Shown piece after piece: positions 47,201 to 57,627 of a stretch of DNA of 64,000 bases. Source of the stretch: Cotesia glomerata (Eukaryota; Arthropoda; Insecta; Hymenoptera; Braconidae); NCBI RefSeq assembly GCF_020080835.1, contig NC_058163.1, forward strand, positions 26,548,131-26,612,130. Reading direction: 5' to 3'. The notes under the pieces were generated by a model, which had not been told where the DNA came from, searched no databases, and worked only from the letters and a program-made list of their open reading frames with translations. Within the stretch, counting starts at the first letter, position 1, and each line of letters begins with the position of its first letter. The position numbers and the translations under genes are program-made.

Positions 47201-48361
47201 GGAACCATTGAACACTGTGCGGAGCTTCGTAGTGGCACTATCAAGCTTCAATACCCCATGGTGAGGCAAGAAATAAGCGTTTGCGGGCAATTCGTTGACT
47301 GGTACTCGTACCATGTGTCCTAGTTGAATGTATTCTGCCATGAATGCACGATACATGTCAGAATATTCTTTTTCTCGCGACAAGCGAGTTATTAATCTGC
47401 GGAGTGACCCCATAGCTGCGTTGATAGAGTCGCCAAGTTGACTCTCAAGGGCCTTAAGCGGTAATCTCACTACGTAGCGTCCATCAGGCTGTCGATAATG
47501 CGTTTGACGAAAGTGAATTTCACATTCGTCTTCTTCAGCGGTGTTGAGCGGTGAACTTCCTGATGGAACTTCTTCCTGTTCCCAAAACTTAGCGATAGCG
47601 TCTTGTAATTCAGTATCTACTGACGCATGTAGTGCTGCGTGTGATGTTGAAGCGTGTTTAGCGGTGACAGCCCCATAGACGATCCAACCAAGCGTGGTGG
47701 ATTGTGCAATAGGAGCATTGCGAGGTCCTCGTTGAATCTCTGCGTTCATGATCTGTGCGGCTGGTGATGCACCTAGAATAATATCTACAGGGCGTGGCTG
47801 TAGATACTGCGGGTCAGCGAGCTTGAGATTCTCAAGATGCGGCCATTTCGGATCAGCGATCACGAACGATGGAAGATCTACCGTCAGTGTTGGTAGAATA
47901 TGCATGCTGACATGCATTGATGCGGTCGTACACAGCGAACGAAGCTCAATTGTGCTCACACCTAGTGAGCTTCCTGCGGAGACATTGCCAATGCCCTTGA
48001 GCATGACCATGTCACGCTGTAGCGGTTGTCCAAGCTTCTTGAAGAGCGACTGTCTCATAAATGAGAGCTCTGAACCTTGATCAATCAACACTCTGGCGGT
48101 GATTGGATTACCATGATGTGGGCGGACCTGGACTAAAGCGGTAGCTAGCAATACTTGAGCGGAAAGCGGATCTGTGCGGAAGATGTAGACTGCGGTGAAG
48201 CTGGTTTCGTTGGTGCATCCAAAATGGATGGACATGTGGTGACGTTGACCACATTTTCGGCAATCTTGAGCGGTCTTGCAATCTGCGGCGCGGTGCGGAA
48301 CACGAAAGTTGAAGCACAAATTGCATTTTTCAACTATCTTGTGTAATTCTCCATAGCGAGG
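44246..48361 (-). CDS. BEL/Pao polyprotein: zinc knuckle remnant, protease, RT, RNase H, integrase
   Basis: Makes the enzymes that copy element RNA into DNA and insert it. Residues counted from TTG at 48319. Remnant gag zinc-binding region at 1-35, with an unusual first knuckle (CFNF where CFNC is common, then PH rather than GH) and a normal-looking C..C...HH pattern. Aspartic protease DQGSE at 80-84. Reverse transcriptase with D413 (FATDITK) and YVDD at 488-491. RNase H with D664, E708 and D738 (WTDSA). Integrase zinc finger H974, H979, C1009, C1012, then DDE residues D1044 (GLDYAGP), D1110 (YSDCGTN) and E1162 (GGKWEAAV). No internal stop. The frame opens after a TAA at 48362-48364 with no ATG before residue 29, so the natural start, in gag, is gone. 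The stop TGA lies inside the first bases of the 3' LTR. Confidence 0.93.
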   Translation of the reverse strand, partial: PRYGELHKIVEKCNLCFNFRVPHRAADCKTAQDCRKCGQRHHMSIHFGCTNETSFTAVYIFRTDPLSAQVLLATALVQVRPHHGNPITARVLIDQGSELSFMRQSLFKKLGQPLQRDMVMLKGIGNVSAGSSLGVSTIELRSLCTTASMHVSMHILPTLTVDLPSFVIADPKWPHLENLKLADPQYLQPRPVDIILGASPAAQIMNAEIQRGPRNAPIAQSTTLGWIVYGAVTAKHASTSHAALHASVDTELQDAIAKFWEQEEVPSGSSPLNTAEEDECEIHFRQTHYRQPDGRYVVRLPLKALESQLGDSINAAMGSLRRLITRLSREKEYSDMYRAFMAEYIQLGHMVRVPVNELPANAYFLPHHGVLKLDSATTKLRTVFNGSCATSTGISLNDILHAGPKTQIDIFDVMLRIRCSRILFATDITKMFRQIEVDSLDWPLQCILWIDENDLIDAYCLKTVTYGTASAPFDAVRVLIQLVKDEGHRFPLAVAPMLKTRYVDDIYGGADNEEDAIKAAVQTKALCAAGCFPLAKWASNSPRLLAEVAPEKQLDTPLKEISDAPVKILGMYWNSRTDALQFKYTLPPDTPKTKRAILSEIAKLYDPLGLLAPIVVKAKIFMQDLWLDRVSWDEQLSPSLIHKWTGYREDLRNIESIRIPRWNNIAPGATMELHGFSDASQNAMAAAVYLRVTDADGNTKVSLLCSKTQVAPLKTITIPRLELSAAWLLTQLILHVKEVQSLENVRINLWTDSAVTLAWIKSPAIRWKTFVRNRVGKIQETLRDVSWKFIPGKQNPADCASRGIPTLKLKQHALWWHGPTWLHEPESSWPTLEPPTDNATHREERQGLTLVTWKAENCLLQQLLSHYSQLFPLLRKLSIWHRVIDRFKRVPQSSLAYPLTPSDLERAKLTLIKFTQGQYFAREIHTLQDGDGLPKNNSITKLTPFIDHQGVLRVGGRLKNALLDPEERHPAILPRQSPLTSILIDDSHRKTLHGGTQLTLADLRKTVWIIGGRVPVRSFILRCVICTRHRGERAQQLMGQLPAARVQPTRAFLHTGLDYAGPITLKTFQGRGAKTYKGWIAVFVCMFSSAVHLELVTDYTAAAFIAAYRRFTSRRGICHTLYSDCGTNFVGAEKELKRLFAAGSRTLRELSSLIAQDGTNWKFNPPGAPHFGGKWEAAVKSIKFHLRRTIGDSLLTLEQYSTLLAQIEAILNSRPLTPLNEDPADLAVLTPGHFLIGQSLTAVPEPSLTDLQPARLSHWEQVQQMVQHFWKRYYQDCIHRYQAISKWHHQRNQIKVGSVVLITTEDLPPTKWPLAKVIAVHPGADGQIRVVTVKTVNTELVRPITKLCVLPLTHEEDDLVDAAANAGENVQ
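44256..44263 (-). promoter_or_regulatory. Polypurine tract
   Basis: Reads GGGGAGAA on the element strand, directly before the 3' LTR, where plus-strand DNA synthesis would be primed. It also lies inside the pol frame (codons for the final GEN). Confidence 0.75.
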
Positions 48362-48434
48362 TTATTTAAGGCCCGAAGTCGAGTTTTCAGTCTTAATAAA
48401 CGGAAAGTTCAGCGTACCGGTGTACGAATGACTA

Positions 48435-48472
48435 TCAGGAGCAGCACCCGATGTGCTCTGCGATGCTCCTGA
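48435..48472. promoter_or_regulatory. Leader hairpin between the 5' LTR and pol
   Basis: TCAGGAGCA (48435-48443) pairs with TGCTCCTGA (48464-48472), and an inner AGCAC/GTGCT pair extends the stem. It sits where packaging or dimerisation signals of LTR elements lie, but that role is inference only. Confidence 0.4.
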
Positions 48473-48567
48473 CACTCGACCTTTCCTAGCGGTATTACAC
48501 TTCACTTAACACAGCACAATTTTTAAGCGGAATGATAAATTAATTTAATTGAGATAGAGCCAGCCTG

Positions 48568-48585
48568 ATCCGGCTCGAGGGACCA
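48568..48585 (-). promoter_or_regulatory. Primer-binding site, tRNA-Tyr-like
   Basis: One base inside the 5' LTR, the plus strand reads ATCCGGCTCGAGGGACCA. This matches the 3' end of eukaryotic tRNA-Tyr (remembered as ...TCCGGCTCGAAGGA plus CCA) except for one A-to-G change. The element strand is therefore complementary to that tRNA, which would prime minus-strand synthesis. Confidence 0.65.
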
Positions 48586-48586
48586 A

Positions 48587-49270
48587 TGAATAATTACAGA
48601 AAGAGCGGAAAAGCGGGGATCAGGTTTAGGGTTGGATATCTCAATTAAAACGCGTAATTTATTATCAAAAATAACACTAGTAATTTATTTACATTAATTA
48701 CACTCAATATTTAATATTTTTAATAGCGGATTGTTAAGATAAAAGCGGATTTGTAAATTACAGCGTGGGTTGCAAAAGCGAAGCCGGTTGACACGTGGTT
48801 GAACACTTTGCCGGCACTGAAAAAGCGGTGAAATAAATGCACTGTTAACACAATTTACCTATAACAAATTAAAGCGAATTATTAGCGGTTAATTTAAGCA
48901 ATTTAAATTATAAAATAAGCGAAATGCGATTTATTAACAAATAGCGAAAGTAAAGAAATACTAATGGCGACTTGATGCAGCGAAAGCGTAGAAGCGAAAG
49001 ATACTAATGATAATTCGTCTTCTTCCTCGTTGACTTGGAGAAGAAGGCTAATGCGCATGTCCAGCGAGAGCGATAGCCAATCAATAATTCGTTCTATTGA
49101 TGTCGACATCGATAGCCAATAGTAAAATTCAATACATGTGGCGTGATCGAGCGGTCGATTGGCGCAAGCGTGTGAAAATTAGCGGGAACGAGCGCTTGTC
49201 AGGTGCGTATTGTAAATTTGGGGAGCCCACAGTGACGTAGTGCTCACTAAGTGGGCCTGTTCACTGAACA
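48587..49270 (-). repeat. 5' LTR of the BEL/Pao element
   Basis: 684 bp; begins TGAATAATTACAG on the plus strand and ends TTCACTGAACA. It holds the promoter for the element by position, but I cannot point to a clear TATA box or polyadenylation signal in element orientation. Confidence 0.92.
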
Positions 49271-49275
49271 CGCCC

Positions 49276-49398
49276 TCTGTTGGAGATTTGCACAACTTAG
49301 GTACCTAAAAAGACGCTCTTCAATTGAAAATTTATGTATTGACACGTACAAAATTATAAATTGGACATATACCATATTAGGAAATTTTTTTACGGGTA
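49276..49398. repeat. Remainder of the third 242-bp tandem unit
   Basis: Continues TCTGTTGGAGATTTGCACAA from the point interrupted at 43572 and reaches the GGAAATTTTTTTACGGG end of the unit. Confidence 0.8.
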
Positions 49399-50460
49399 AT
49401 AGCGAAGTAATAATGTATTTGTTGATTTGTGTGGTTAAAATTCTGTCTTTAACATGATAAATACGGGAAAGATGTTAAGAAAATTGCTTGTAGAAAATTA
49501 ATTACCCGAAAAAACTTTACTCACTATTATTTTCGTCTCTTTGATATTTCAGCCAACAATTAATTTTTTAATTTTTAATCATAAACTTTAATTCTAGACA
49601 ATAAAAGAATACACACTGGAAATTCACCATCAAACAACCGATTTTTTTTTCACGTCCTTTTTTCCTGAAGCATATATTTTCACTACTCTGTCTTTATTCT
49701 TCTTCAATCCAATTAAATTATTTCATCACTACACTAGGTAGTTAACTAACGCATCTATCATTTTTAAAACAATTATTTCCTGACTCTATGCAGGTTATGG
49801 GTCGTTAAAAACAAAGTCGATCAGAATTCTCAGTTCTAACCAATTACGCTTTACTAGTTTTATACAAAACGTTAAAAAAAAAAATTAAACTTACCAATAA
49901 CAAGGAATTTTTTTAATCGAATAGTAGATTGAAGATTGTCACTTACCTAAAACATACAAAAAATAATAATAATTAATATAAATTTAAAAAATTGCGATGA
50001 TTTGAATGACAAAAGAATAAAAATTTTTGAATAAAACAACAAAGCCCCAGAAACTTTGTAAAAAAAATTTAATGAAAAAATATTTCATTGCTGCGAATAG
50101 TTTTTCCTCAATATAAAAAATTGCATTGATGTCCGTGTCATTCATTTTCAATAAAAGTAGAATACGCTTCTACATATTTGAATGATTATAAAGCAATTTG
50201 ACATTGAAATGAACGGTACTAAAAAAAAAGAAAAAAAAACGAAGAATTTAAATTTTCAAAGTAAAAAGTTTTTTCATTTTTATCGGAATTTTGTTTGAGT
50301 GAAATAATTCATAATAAAGTTTACTACCAATTTAGTAGAAAAATTTTTTGTGCGATAAAATAAAATCAATTATATATATTTTAATTTTAAAAAAATATAA
50401 AAATATGTATCTAAACTTTTCTTTTTTATTTTTTTTTTTTTTTCAAGTAAAATAATAATA
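49399..50460. other. AT-rich spacer, nothing recognised
   Basis: No gene, RNA or repeat family seen. Confidence 0.5.
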
Positions 50461-50521
50461 ATTATTTATTTATTTATTTATCAAAAAGTTATGCCAAGGC
50501 TTCATAAGCCGAATGGCAAAT
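50461..50521 (-). repeat. LINE 3' tail
   Basis: On the minus strand: TTGCCATTCGGCTTATGAAG, then CCTTGGCATA and a (AAAT)n run. The TTGCCATT.GGC...TTGGCAT pattern matches the end of the LINE fragment at 2035-2094. No coding sequence of the LINE is recognisable beyond it. Confidence 0.5.
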
Positions 50522-50688
50522 TAACAAAAATATATAATCATCATATACTCACATTTATAATAGTATTATTTAATAAATTCATATCTACAGAATTTAGAAT
50601 TTAAGGAGCAAATTTTTTTTTTTTCTAATTAGAATAGTAATAAAAAGAAATAAAGGTAGTCTCAAAACAAAAATAATATTTAAATAAT
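50522..50688. other. AT-rich, possible LINE 3' UTR
   Basis: AT-rich sequence of unclear origin between the LINE tail and the Helentron-like copy. Confidence 0.3.
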
Positions 50689-51249
50689 ACTAGTAGCTCC
50701 ACTGGGCACTTTATAGAATTGCATTTTTAGATCTAGACTTGAAATTTAATTAGAGTATTGTTTTGACTTGCACAGATTCCCAATTCTATCGAATTGGCAT
50801 CCACCTTTTATCCATGTAATTATTCTAGCTAATATTCATTGTAACTTTCAATGTGCAATCATTATAACATTCCCGTGTCTTTCTTACAAAAATGAATAAT
50901 AATTGATATGAAAAAAAAAATTTGTAATGAGCATTGAAAGTTTCAGTTAAAGAAATTGCAGGTCTCATAAGTGAAGAAATCTGCCTAGTGTGTAAACATA
51001 ACCAATATAATTAAAAAATTTATTTTAAACAAATGACAATCAAATAGAATAAATTTAGTTACAATAAAAATTCATTATTTCTAAGTCAAAAAAATATAGC
51101 TTCTGAATAAATAATCACCAACATATCATTTACTAAAACCTTCTCCGAAACACGCTGCATCTTATGGTATAAGTATTATTCCGATCGGTTCAGTAGTTTT
51201 CGCAGTATAACCGGACAAAAAAACCGGCTCTCAATTTATTAGTATAGAT
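50689..51249 (+). mobile_element. Helentron-like non-autonomous repeat, copy 2
   Basis: Collinear with 28028-28599 from ACTAG...CCACTGGGC to TTATTAGTATAGAT, with scattered substitutions and a short deletion in the first 20 bp that removes half of the terminal hairpin. Confidence 0.55.
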
Positions 51250-52582
51250 GTAATCAAATATGTGAACCTTGTTTTTGAACTACGTCCGTTTGATAAAAAA
51301 TAGATATCCTAAATGAAACTTTTTGCTGTTATAGTGTCTTCACAGTATTAATATCGCCAACAATATTAATATAATAAATAACCCCATTATTAAATTAATA
51401 AAATGTACCGTTAAACAATTTAAAGAGTGAAATAAATAAAGATTACAAGGATATTATCAAGTTAATATATCTTCTTATGTACTTGATAATCCTCGACATC
51501 CACCAAGAGTTTCACTCGTTCTATCTCTCTCGCTCTCTCTTATCATCTTTGTTCTTTTTTCTGGTACCCGACACGCGTCCTCTGCCAACGAGAAAACTTT
51601 CAAGAGTAAAATGAAACTTACAGAGAATGGAAATTCACTCAACATGTACAGCAAAAGTATAAAAGTACCAAAAAAAGATGTAGAAAACAAGTCGACGTAA
51701 AGCGATAAAGTTTTCATTTCATGTTTTTTACTTTTTATTCATTTATTTTTTTCTAAAAATGTTCATACTCATTCTATATCCATATGTGAGTTATATTATA
51801 TGTATGCATACAATACACTCAATTCTTATAACGCTATAACTATAACAGAGGAAATAATATTGAATATTCAATCTTTGATAGCCAGAGAATAAAAGAAGTA
51901 GGTAATATTGAAGCTCAATATCTGTCGAGTTTATTATCTGACAGCAAGTTAAGATGAACCATGCTCGCATCTGGATGGTGAATTTACCGCTTGGCGACAT
52001 ATTCGATTAACGGAATGTCCCACATTCCCAACCATAGCCATCACATGTAGCCTTGGGTGCCCTACTGCCAGATAATTCGATGGCTTATCGTTGTCTGTGC
52101 CGACGTAAACGTTAAATTACTAAGCTTGTGTGTATACAACAATGCAATAGTCTCGCATCTACACATACACCTACACGCCTATATATTCTTTATACGCCAA
52201 TTGACTTTTTACGATACAGATCTCTTATTTATTTTATTTCTAATGGAAAAGGTTATATTGTTATTATATTTCAGTCCTCACTTCAGCAGCGCTCTATCAA
52301 AAATTCTTCAGATCTGCAATATTATTTGAGCTTAAGGTTTATGTCCTTTAATTTTTGATAAAAGACAAGAGCCGTTGGGAAATGTACAGCCGAATTTTAA
52401 GGAAATAGAGTAAAATATTATCCCTGAAGCAAATGTTGTGAAATCATGATTGTCATGTCAGATTATGTTTTCAACCAAAGGTTTAGATATTTTTATTTTA
52501 TCCAAAACTTTTTGAATTCAAGTAGAAGAAAGTGGGGTTTTATTACAGAATAATTATGATCAGTGTAAATCTAAATGTGCAT
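51250..52582. other. AT-rich spacer, nothing recognised
   Basis: Short open frames on both strands (for example 51475-51717 and 52057-52358) resemble no family. A slightly GC-richer patch lies at 51490-51600 and another at 51960-52100. Confidence 0.5.
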
Positions 52583-53259
52583 ACACAGAAAGAATGGTTC
52601 ACTTGAACCAAGAAAATATTTTTCTTGCTAATTATTTTCTTGGGCGAAAAAAAATTTTTTTTTTTTACACAAGAAATTTCACTTATTCCAACAAAATTAA
52701 TTCTCTTGCTTCAAGAAATACGTATCTTGATCCAAGACAATTTATTTAAATCAAGAAAATTTTCTTGTTTTGAGAAAATTTTTCTCTTGCTCCAAAAAAT
52801 TAAGTTCTTGACAGAAGTAAATTTTCTTGTCTTGAGAAACTTTTTCTCTTGCTCCAAAAAATTAAATATCTCGATAATAAATTTTCATTAATATTTTTTT
52901 GACGAATATGTCAAATGGGAAGATCAAATAATATTGAACTATTTTCTTTCATTCAATATGTATAATTGCGTGCTAAAATAATCTATAATGGGTATCAAAT
53001 ATTAAAGAGAAATTTTTTCTCAGCTGAAGTAGGTGGCGCTGCTTCCCTAAAGTATCTAAAAATCTTGATCCAATATAAAAATTTATTGTATCAAGTATTT
53101 ATGATAATTTGAATTAAGAAAAATTACTTCCACCAAGAATAGAATTTCAAAAAAAAATTTTTACTTCGGCCAAGACAACTTCGGTCTTCCTTCGGGTACC
53201 CGAAAATTTACTTGAGCCAAGAATTTTATTCTCCAGTCAAGAAATCTTTTTTTCTGTGT
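52583..53259. mobile_element. Miniature element, ACACAGAAAAAA / TTCTTGAATCAAG family (copy 4, about 677 bp)
   Basis: Begins ACACAGAAAGAATGGTTCAC and ends TTTTTTTCTGTGT, with TA adjacent on the outside. The left third is a degenerate array of TTTTCTTG(C/T)TCCAA-like words; the right part has TTGATCCAA and CTTCGGTC inverted words. Confidence 0.6.
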
Positions 53260-54832
53260 ACTTTAAGCGCTGACGTCATACTCAAATTATTCAAATGAAT
53301 GCTTATACAACTTTTCATTCAAAATTTGTATACAATTTTTGACTTTCAGTCAGTTTAAATTAAACCTTAATACTTTTATTAATTAGTTCATTTCAAAAAA
53401 TTAATTCACTTTCGATATTTGTTTAAATTTTCCCGCAAATAGCAATTATTTTACAAGTTAAGCGCCTATAATTTTTATTCAATTTTTTTGAATTAATTAT
53501 TTATCAAAAAAACTTAAATCTAAAATAAATATTTAATTGGGACAAATTAAACACGTTGGATCAAATATCTGAGTCACTTATATCAATATACAGTTATTAA
53601 TACAGGTTGACAATACGTTTCCGTCTGCGAGAAGATTATTGTCATCCGCCATCTAGAGTTTACTTTGCAAAGCAAATATTGTTTTACTCAGTAACATCAT
53701 ATTCGAGTTTATAACTCATATATACTCACTAATCTGCATGATTTCATGCTTTAAAAGTATTGATTTATAATTTTGATAATAAAAGGCGGAATTTAATTTG
53801 CAATTCAATAGTTTCTCAACTTTCATTTCATAATTTGCTTAAAGGAGAATAATAACTTATGGAGAATTTCAAACAGATAAAGTGGAGGAGTCAAAAATAT
53901 GACTAAATGGATATGAAATATATGTATTTGATATGATAATGGTAAAGTGAAGCCAGCGACATGGAGAATGTGGTCTGAAATATCTTTGGTACTTTAACTT
54001 CCTCTTCTTATCATTCTCTTGTTCGGTACTATACATATATATTATATGTATATATGTGTGTATTATACTTAAACTGAAGATCTCAGTGACGCAGTCATCC
54101 AAGGTTGGTTCTAACGTAATCGCATTTCTGAATTAGACCCGCGAAGCGCGATATTGCCCTGCCATCGCGTGTCCGGAGGATCGCAAAAGCCTTTAATTAT
54201 TTCCTTTCTCGTCCTCAGGGAAAAATAATTCTTATATTTATATCCAACGCAAGATGTATTACCACAAAGTTTGAATATTTACAGAAAGTAAAGATTTACA
54301 TTTTATTTTTAGCTTTGAATTTAATTTTTGTGAACTAACTCGCATGAAAAATAAAAAGGAAATTTTTTCCATTTTCTTAAGTCAAAAGAGAAATTTCTGT
54401 TTGATAAATGAAATTTCTTAAAAGTTAATATGACCTCTTTTCCTATAAAAAATATATTTTATACGAATTCCATCTTTATAATATCATAGGAATTTTTCTC
54501 TCCTTAAAATAATAATTTCAACGATACATCACCAAAAATTTTTTCAATGTTAACATAAAAATATTTTTATGATCCTATAGACATTTCTTTGATGCTAGCA
54601 AAATAAAAATTGCAATGTTAATAAAGGAATTATTTTTATGTTGTGAAAAATTTTACTTTGCTGCATAAATATCGTTTCTATGTTCATAGTAAAATTCGCT
54701 TTATCAACATAGTAATTTTCACGGTTCAAAATGGAAAAAATTCCTATATTTTATAAAAACACAGGAATTTTTTCTATGAAAAGATGAGAAAAATTCCTAT
54801 TTATTTTTCTTACGTGTGTTAATATCTTTCTA
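53260..54832. other. AT-rich spacer
   Basis: No gene recognised. 54430-54815 contains repeated inverted TTTTTCTATG/CATAGGAATTTTT words that may be another decayed miniature element without clear ends. Confidence 0.45.
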
Positions 54833-54968
54833 CACTAATAGAAGGATTTCTTAGTATTTAAAAAGATTTCTTTGTATTTAAGAAATCATTTCTTAGTATT
54901 TAAAAAATATTTTTTTAAATATTCTACAAAGAAATCTTCTTTAATGCTAAAAAATCTTTCTATCAGTG
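54833..54968. mobile_element. Miniature element with ISL2EU-type ends (copy 7, shortest), TA/TA
   Basis: Begins CACTAATAGAAGGATTTC and ends AAATCTTTCTATCAGTG within 136 bp; TA on both sides. The interior consists of TTTCTTAGTATTTAAAAA words in inverted arrangement. Confidence 0.75.
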
Positions 54969-57423
54969 TATACTATCACAAAAAGAAAAATGACACATAA
55001 AATAAATAGTTAGAGTACATAATTACTAAATACCAAAATAAATGATAATTATAAAATAATAACGGATGAAAATTAGCATATCAACTTTCAGGTTGCAGAG
55101 CGAGAGTGCCGAGGGACTTTAAATGATTCTCCGGTTGGTTTTCATTCTATCCTCTGTCATGATTGCCCGGTCTCTGGTCAAAGTTAATTCGTCGAATATC
55201 CCAACGAAGTTGGTCTTTGCGGGCTGCCCGTCGGGGGACAATTAATGCCGCAAAGGGTTGGTAAACGTGAAGCCCAGAAGCGATGAGAAGGCAGGAAATT
55301 TCTATCTCATATAATCGAGAGTTCAATCACTAACGATATTCTCCTCCTCATCGTTACAAAGTTTATCCAAGTAATTACTTAATGAATAAATGCTAATTTC
55401 ATACAATTACTCTCATTCAATTACCCCTTTTTTTACTTAATTTAATCTAAACTCCGACAGAGTGTCTCAGCAAATAAACAATAATACATGTTCGGCAACA
55501 GTTAGCGATACAAGTAGAGAGTAAAGTGTCAAGCAATGTGGGTGCCATTATTTATTTTAACAAAAGTGGATAGTAAAGAACGATAGACAGACAGACAAGT
55601 GTAAACAGCAAGATTATTTATCCCGAAGCAATTCAGACACCCAGCCAACAATCCTTCCATTCGTGATCTTCCTTCTCTTTATGTTTAGGGCTACTACTTC
55701 ACACCCACACGTAAGAGTTGGTAAAAAGGAAAAAAACTAAAAAGAAAACCAACAAAAATAGTTGAAAGGTTTTTGGCAGATTAAACGGTACGAGTGAGGG
55801 AGAATTTAAAGTTGTACACAGGACTTTTGGCAATTTCCCACTACGGAAGTCAATACGATCTACCCATTGGTTCGCTTTCACTTTAATCTACCGTACAGTG
55901 TCTCTCTGATTCTGATGCAAACTCTGACTCACAAGTCCACAACTAAACAGAGACCGAAAGTCGCCTTTTGCCGGTCAAACGTTCCACTGGTCAAACGGTT
56001 TACCGCTGGTATATATGCTATAAGCTAGATGCTAGATGGACGATGCAACAGTGAAGTAAATGGAAAATGGAATAGGAAATAAAAGGAAGTGATAGTTCGA
56101 AATGATACTACGCTAGAAATTCTGGATGGAGAGCAGCACAAACACACGGTGAAATGCTACCACCAATGAATCTAAGTTAGATCACACCCTGTTACTTTTA
56201 CCCTCGTCGCTCAACTCAATAAATCGCCGTATCACCAATCGAAACGGATTCTCGACAATTTCCAACCAATTTTTCCAACCCAAACTAGGCATTTGTCGTC
56301 CGCTTTAAGGAGCTTATCAAAAGAGGGAAAATAAATAAATTGTTGGAGGTAAATTTTTTTATGAGATTTATACTTTTTTGATAAAGATTATTTAAGAGTT
56401 GAGGGGTTATTGAGTTGGGTGCAATCGAAAGAGCTTTATTTTACGGGAGATAAGTTTTGTTATCCGCAAAAATTCTTAAGGGTGGAAGAAGAAGGTTGAA
56501 GGAAAATCGGGAGTTTCTTTAACGAGGTTTGATTCTTCTTTGAATTTTTGATCTTTGATTGGGGAAAAAAGTTTGGAGAATACTATTATGCTTCGGTAAA
56601 TAAGTTAAGCAACTTTTAAATTTTCAAAAATCGATTTTTCTACTTGATCGATTAATAGAAAAAAAATAAGTTGAATTCAAGTAAAAAAATTCGTTTTTTA
56701 TAAAACTAGAAGAAAAAAATATGAAAATTAATTTAGCAGATATTTAATAATTTTCAAGACTTTTTTTAACAAATAAATTATGGTAAAAACAATAAGAAAA
56801 AAAAATTGACATGTAGAAATTTAAAAAAATTAAAAATTCATCAAGTGACAGCTAACTTTAATGTCATAAAAAATTTTGTTAAGAAACTTCAATTCTTGGT
56901 TCAATATTTTATTTATCTAGACTTCGGTGCAAAGCGTCGATCGATCGAGATTGTACTTGTCGAGTTAAGAGTTATGGAGATAAACAAACGTAAGTAAATT
57001 CAGGAAAGTGATGTCAAGTTAGGGGTTGAGAAGGACTCAATTGAAGAGACCACGTAAACATCCTGTGCTTGCTGTTACTCACGATGTTGCTTAACAACTC
57101 GTCAAGTTTGTGTAAACATGGAATAGTACACCGACAGTATGTCTCGCACTAGCTCCTATTCTATCAAATAAATTGCTACTGCTTGATGTATTGAAAGTAA
57201 TTAAAGTGAGTGGTTAAATATTGGAGGAAAAATTATTCCAGACAGGGATATAAAGTTAAACAAGTCCATCAAATTAGTGTCGGTGCTTAACGGCGAAGTT
57301 AATCTGCTGATCGTTACGGTTATTTGTTTTAAAACAAGTTTCTTTTTGTTTACCGCATCAATTGTGATGGTCTAATTAGATCGGTAAAAATTGTAAAAAA
57401 AAATTATTGAATTTTTCAATTGA
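54969..57423. other. Spacer with GC-balanced single-copy-looking DNA at 55080-56330
   Basis: This is the longest stretch of balanced, non-repetitive sequence in the window. It shows no long open frame, tRNA fold or splice-site pair I can defend, so it may be intron, UTR or regulatory DNA. Confidence 0.4.
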
Positions 57424-57627
57424 ACACAGAAAAAAAATGTTCTTGAATCAAGTATATAATTTTAAAGAATTTCATCTTGATTTAAGTAAAAAAATTCTGA
57501 AACTAAGAAATTTTTACTTGGTTTAAGTAAATTTTACTTAATTCAAGAATTTTTCGTATTGATTATAGAGAATTACCCTCTTAAAAATTATTTTCTTGAT
57601 TTAAGAATTTTCCTCTTGAATCAAGTC
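57424..57627. mobile_element. Miniature element, ACACAGAAAAAA / TTCTTGAATCAAG family (copy 5)
   Basis: Left end ACACAGAAAAAAAATGTTCT then TGAATCAAGTATATAAT, almost identical to copy 1 at 2449. It ends in CCTCTTGAATCAAG without the terminal TTTTCTGTGT, so the right end is lost. Confidence 0.6.

Larger units (their letters stand above)
43568..49275 (-). mobile_element. BEL/Pao LTR retrotransposon with intact pol, gag nearly absent
   Basis: Seen: LTRs of 683 bp (43573-44255) and 684 bp (48587-49270), each TG...CA, flanked by a 5-bp duplication CGCCC at 43568-43572 and 49271-49275. The genes read on the minus strand, so the right LTR is the 5' one. A primer-binding site, polypurine tract and an uninterrupted 1.37-kb-codon pol frame are present. 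The internal region is only 4331 bp: about 220 bp lies between the 5' LTR and the first codon of the frame, too little for the usual gag of several hundred codons. The LTRs differ at only about three positions, which points to recent insertion. The element is near 50% GC, far above its surroundings. Confidence 0.92.

Noticed and set aside
47748..48080. Plus-strand frames inside the BEL/Pao pol region (also at 44.2-48.3 kb)
   Set aside because: They are antisense shadows of the pol frame.
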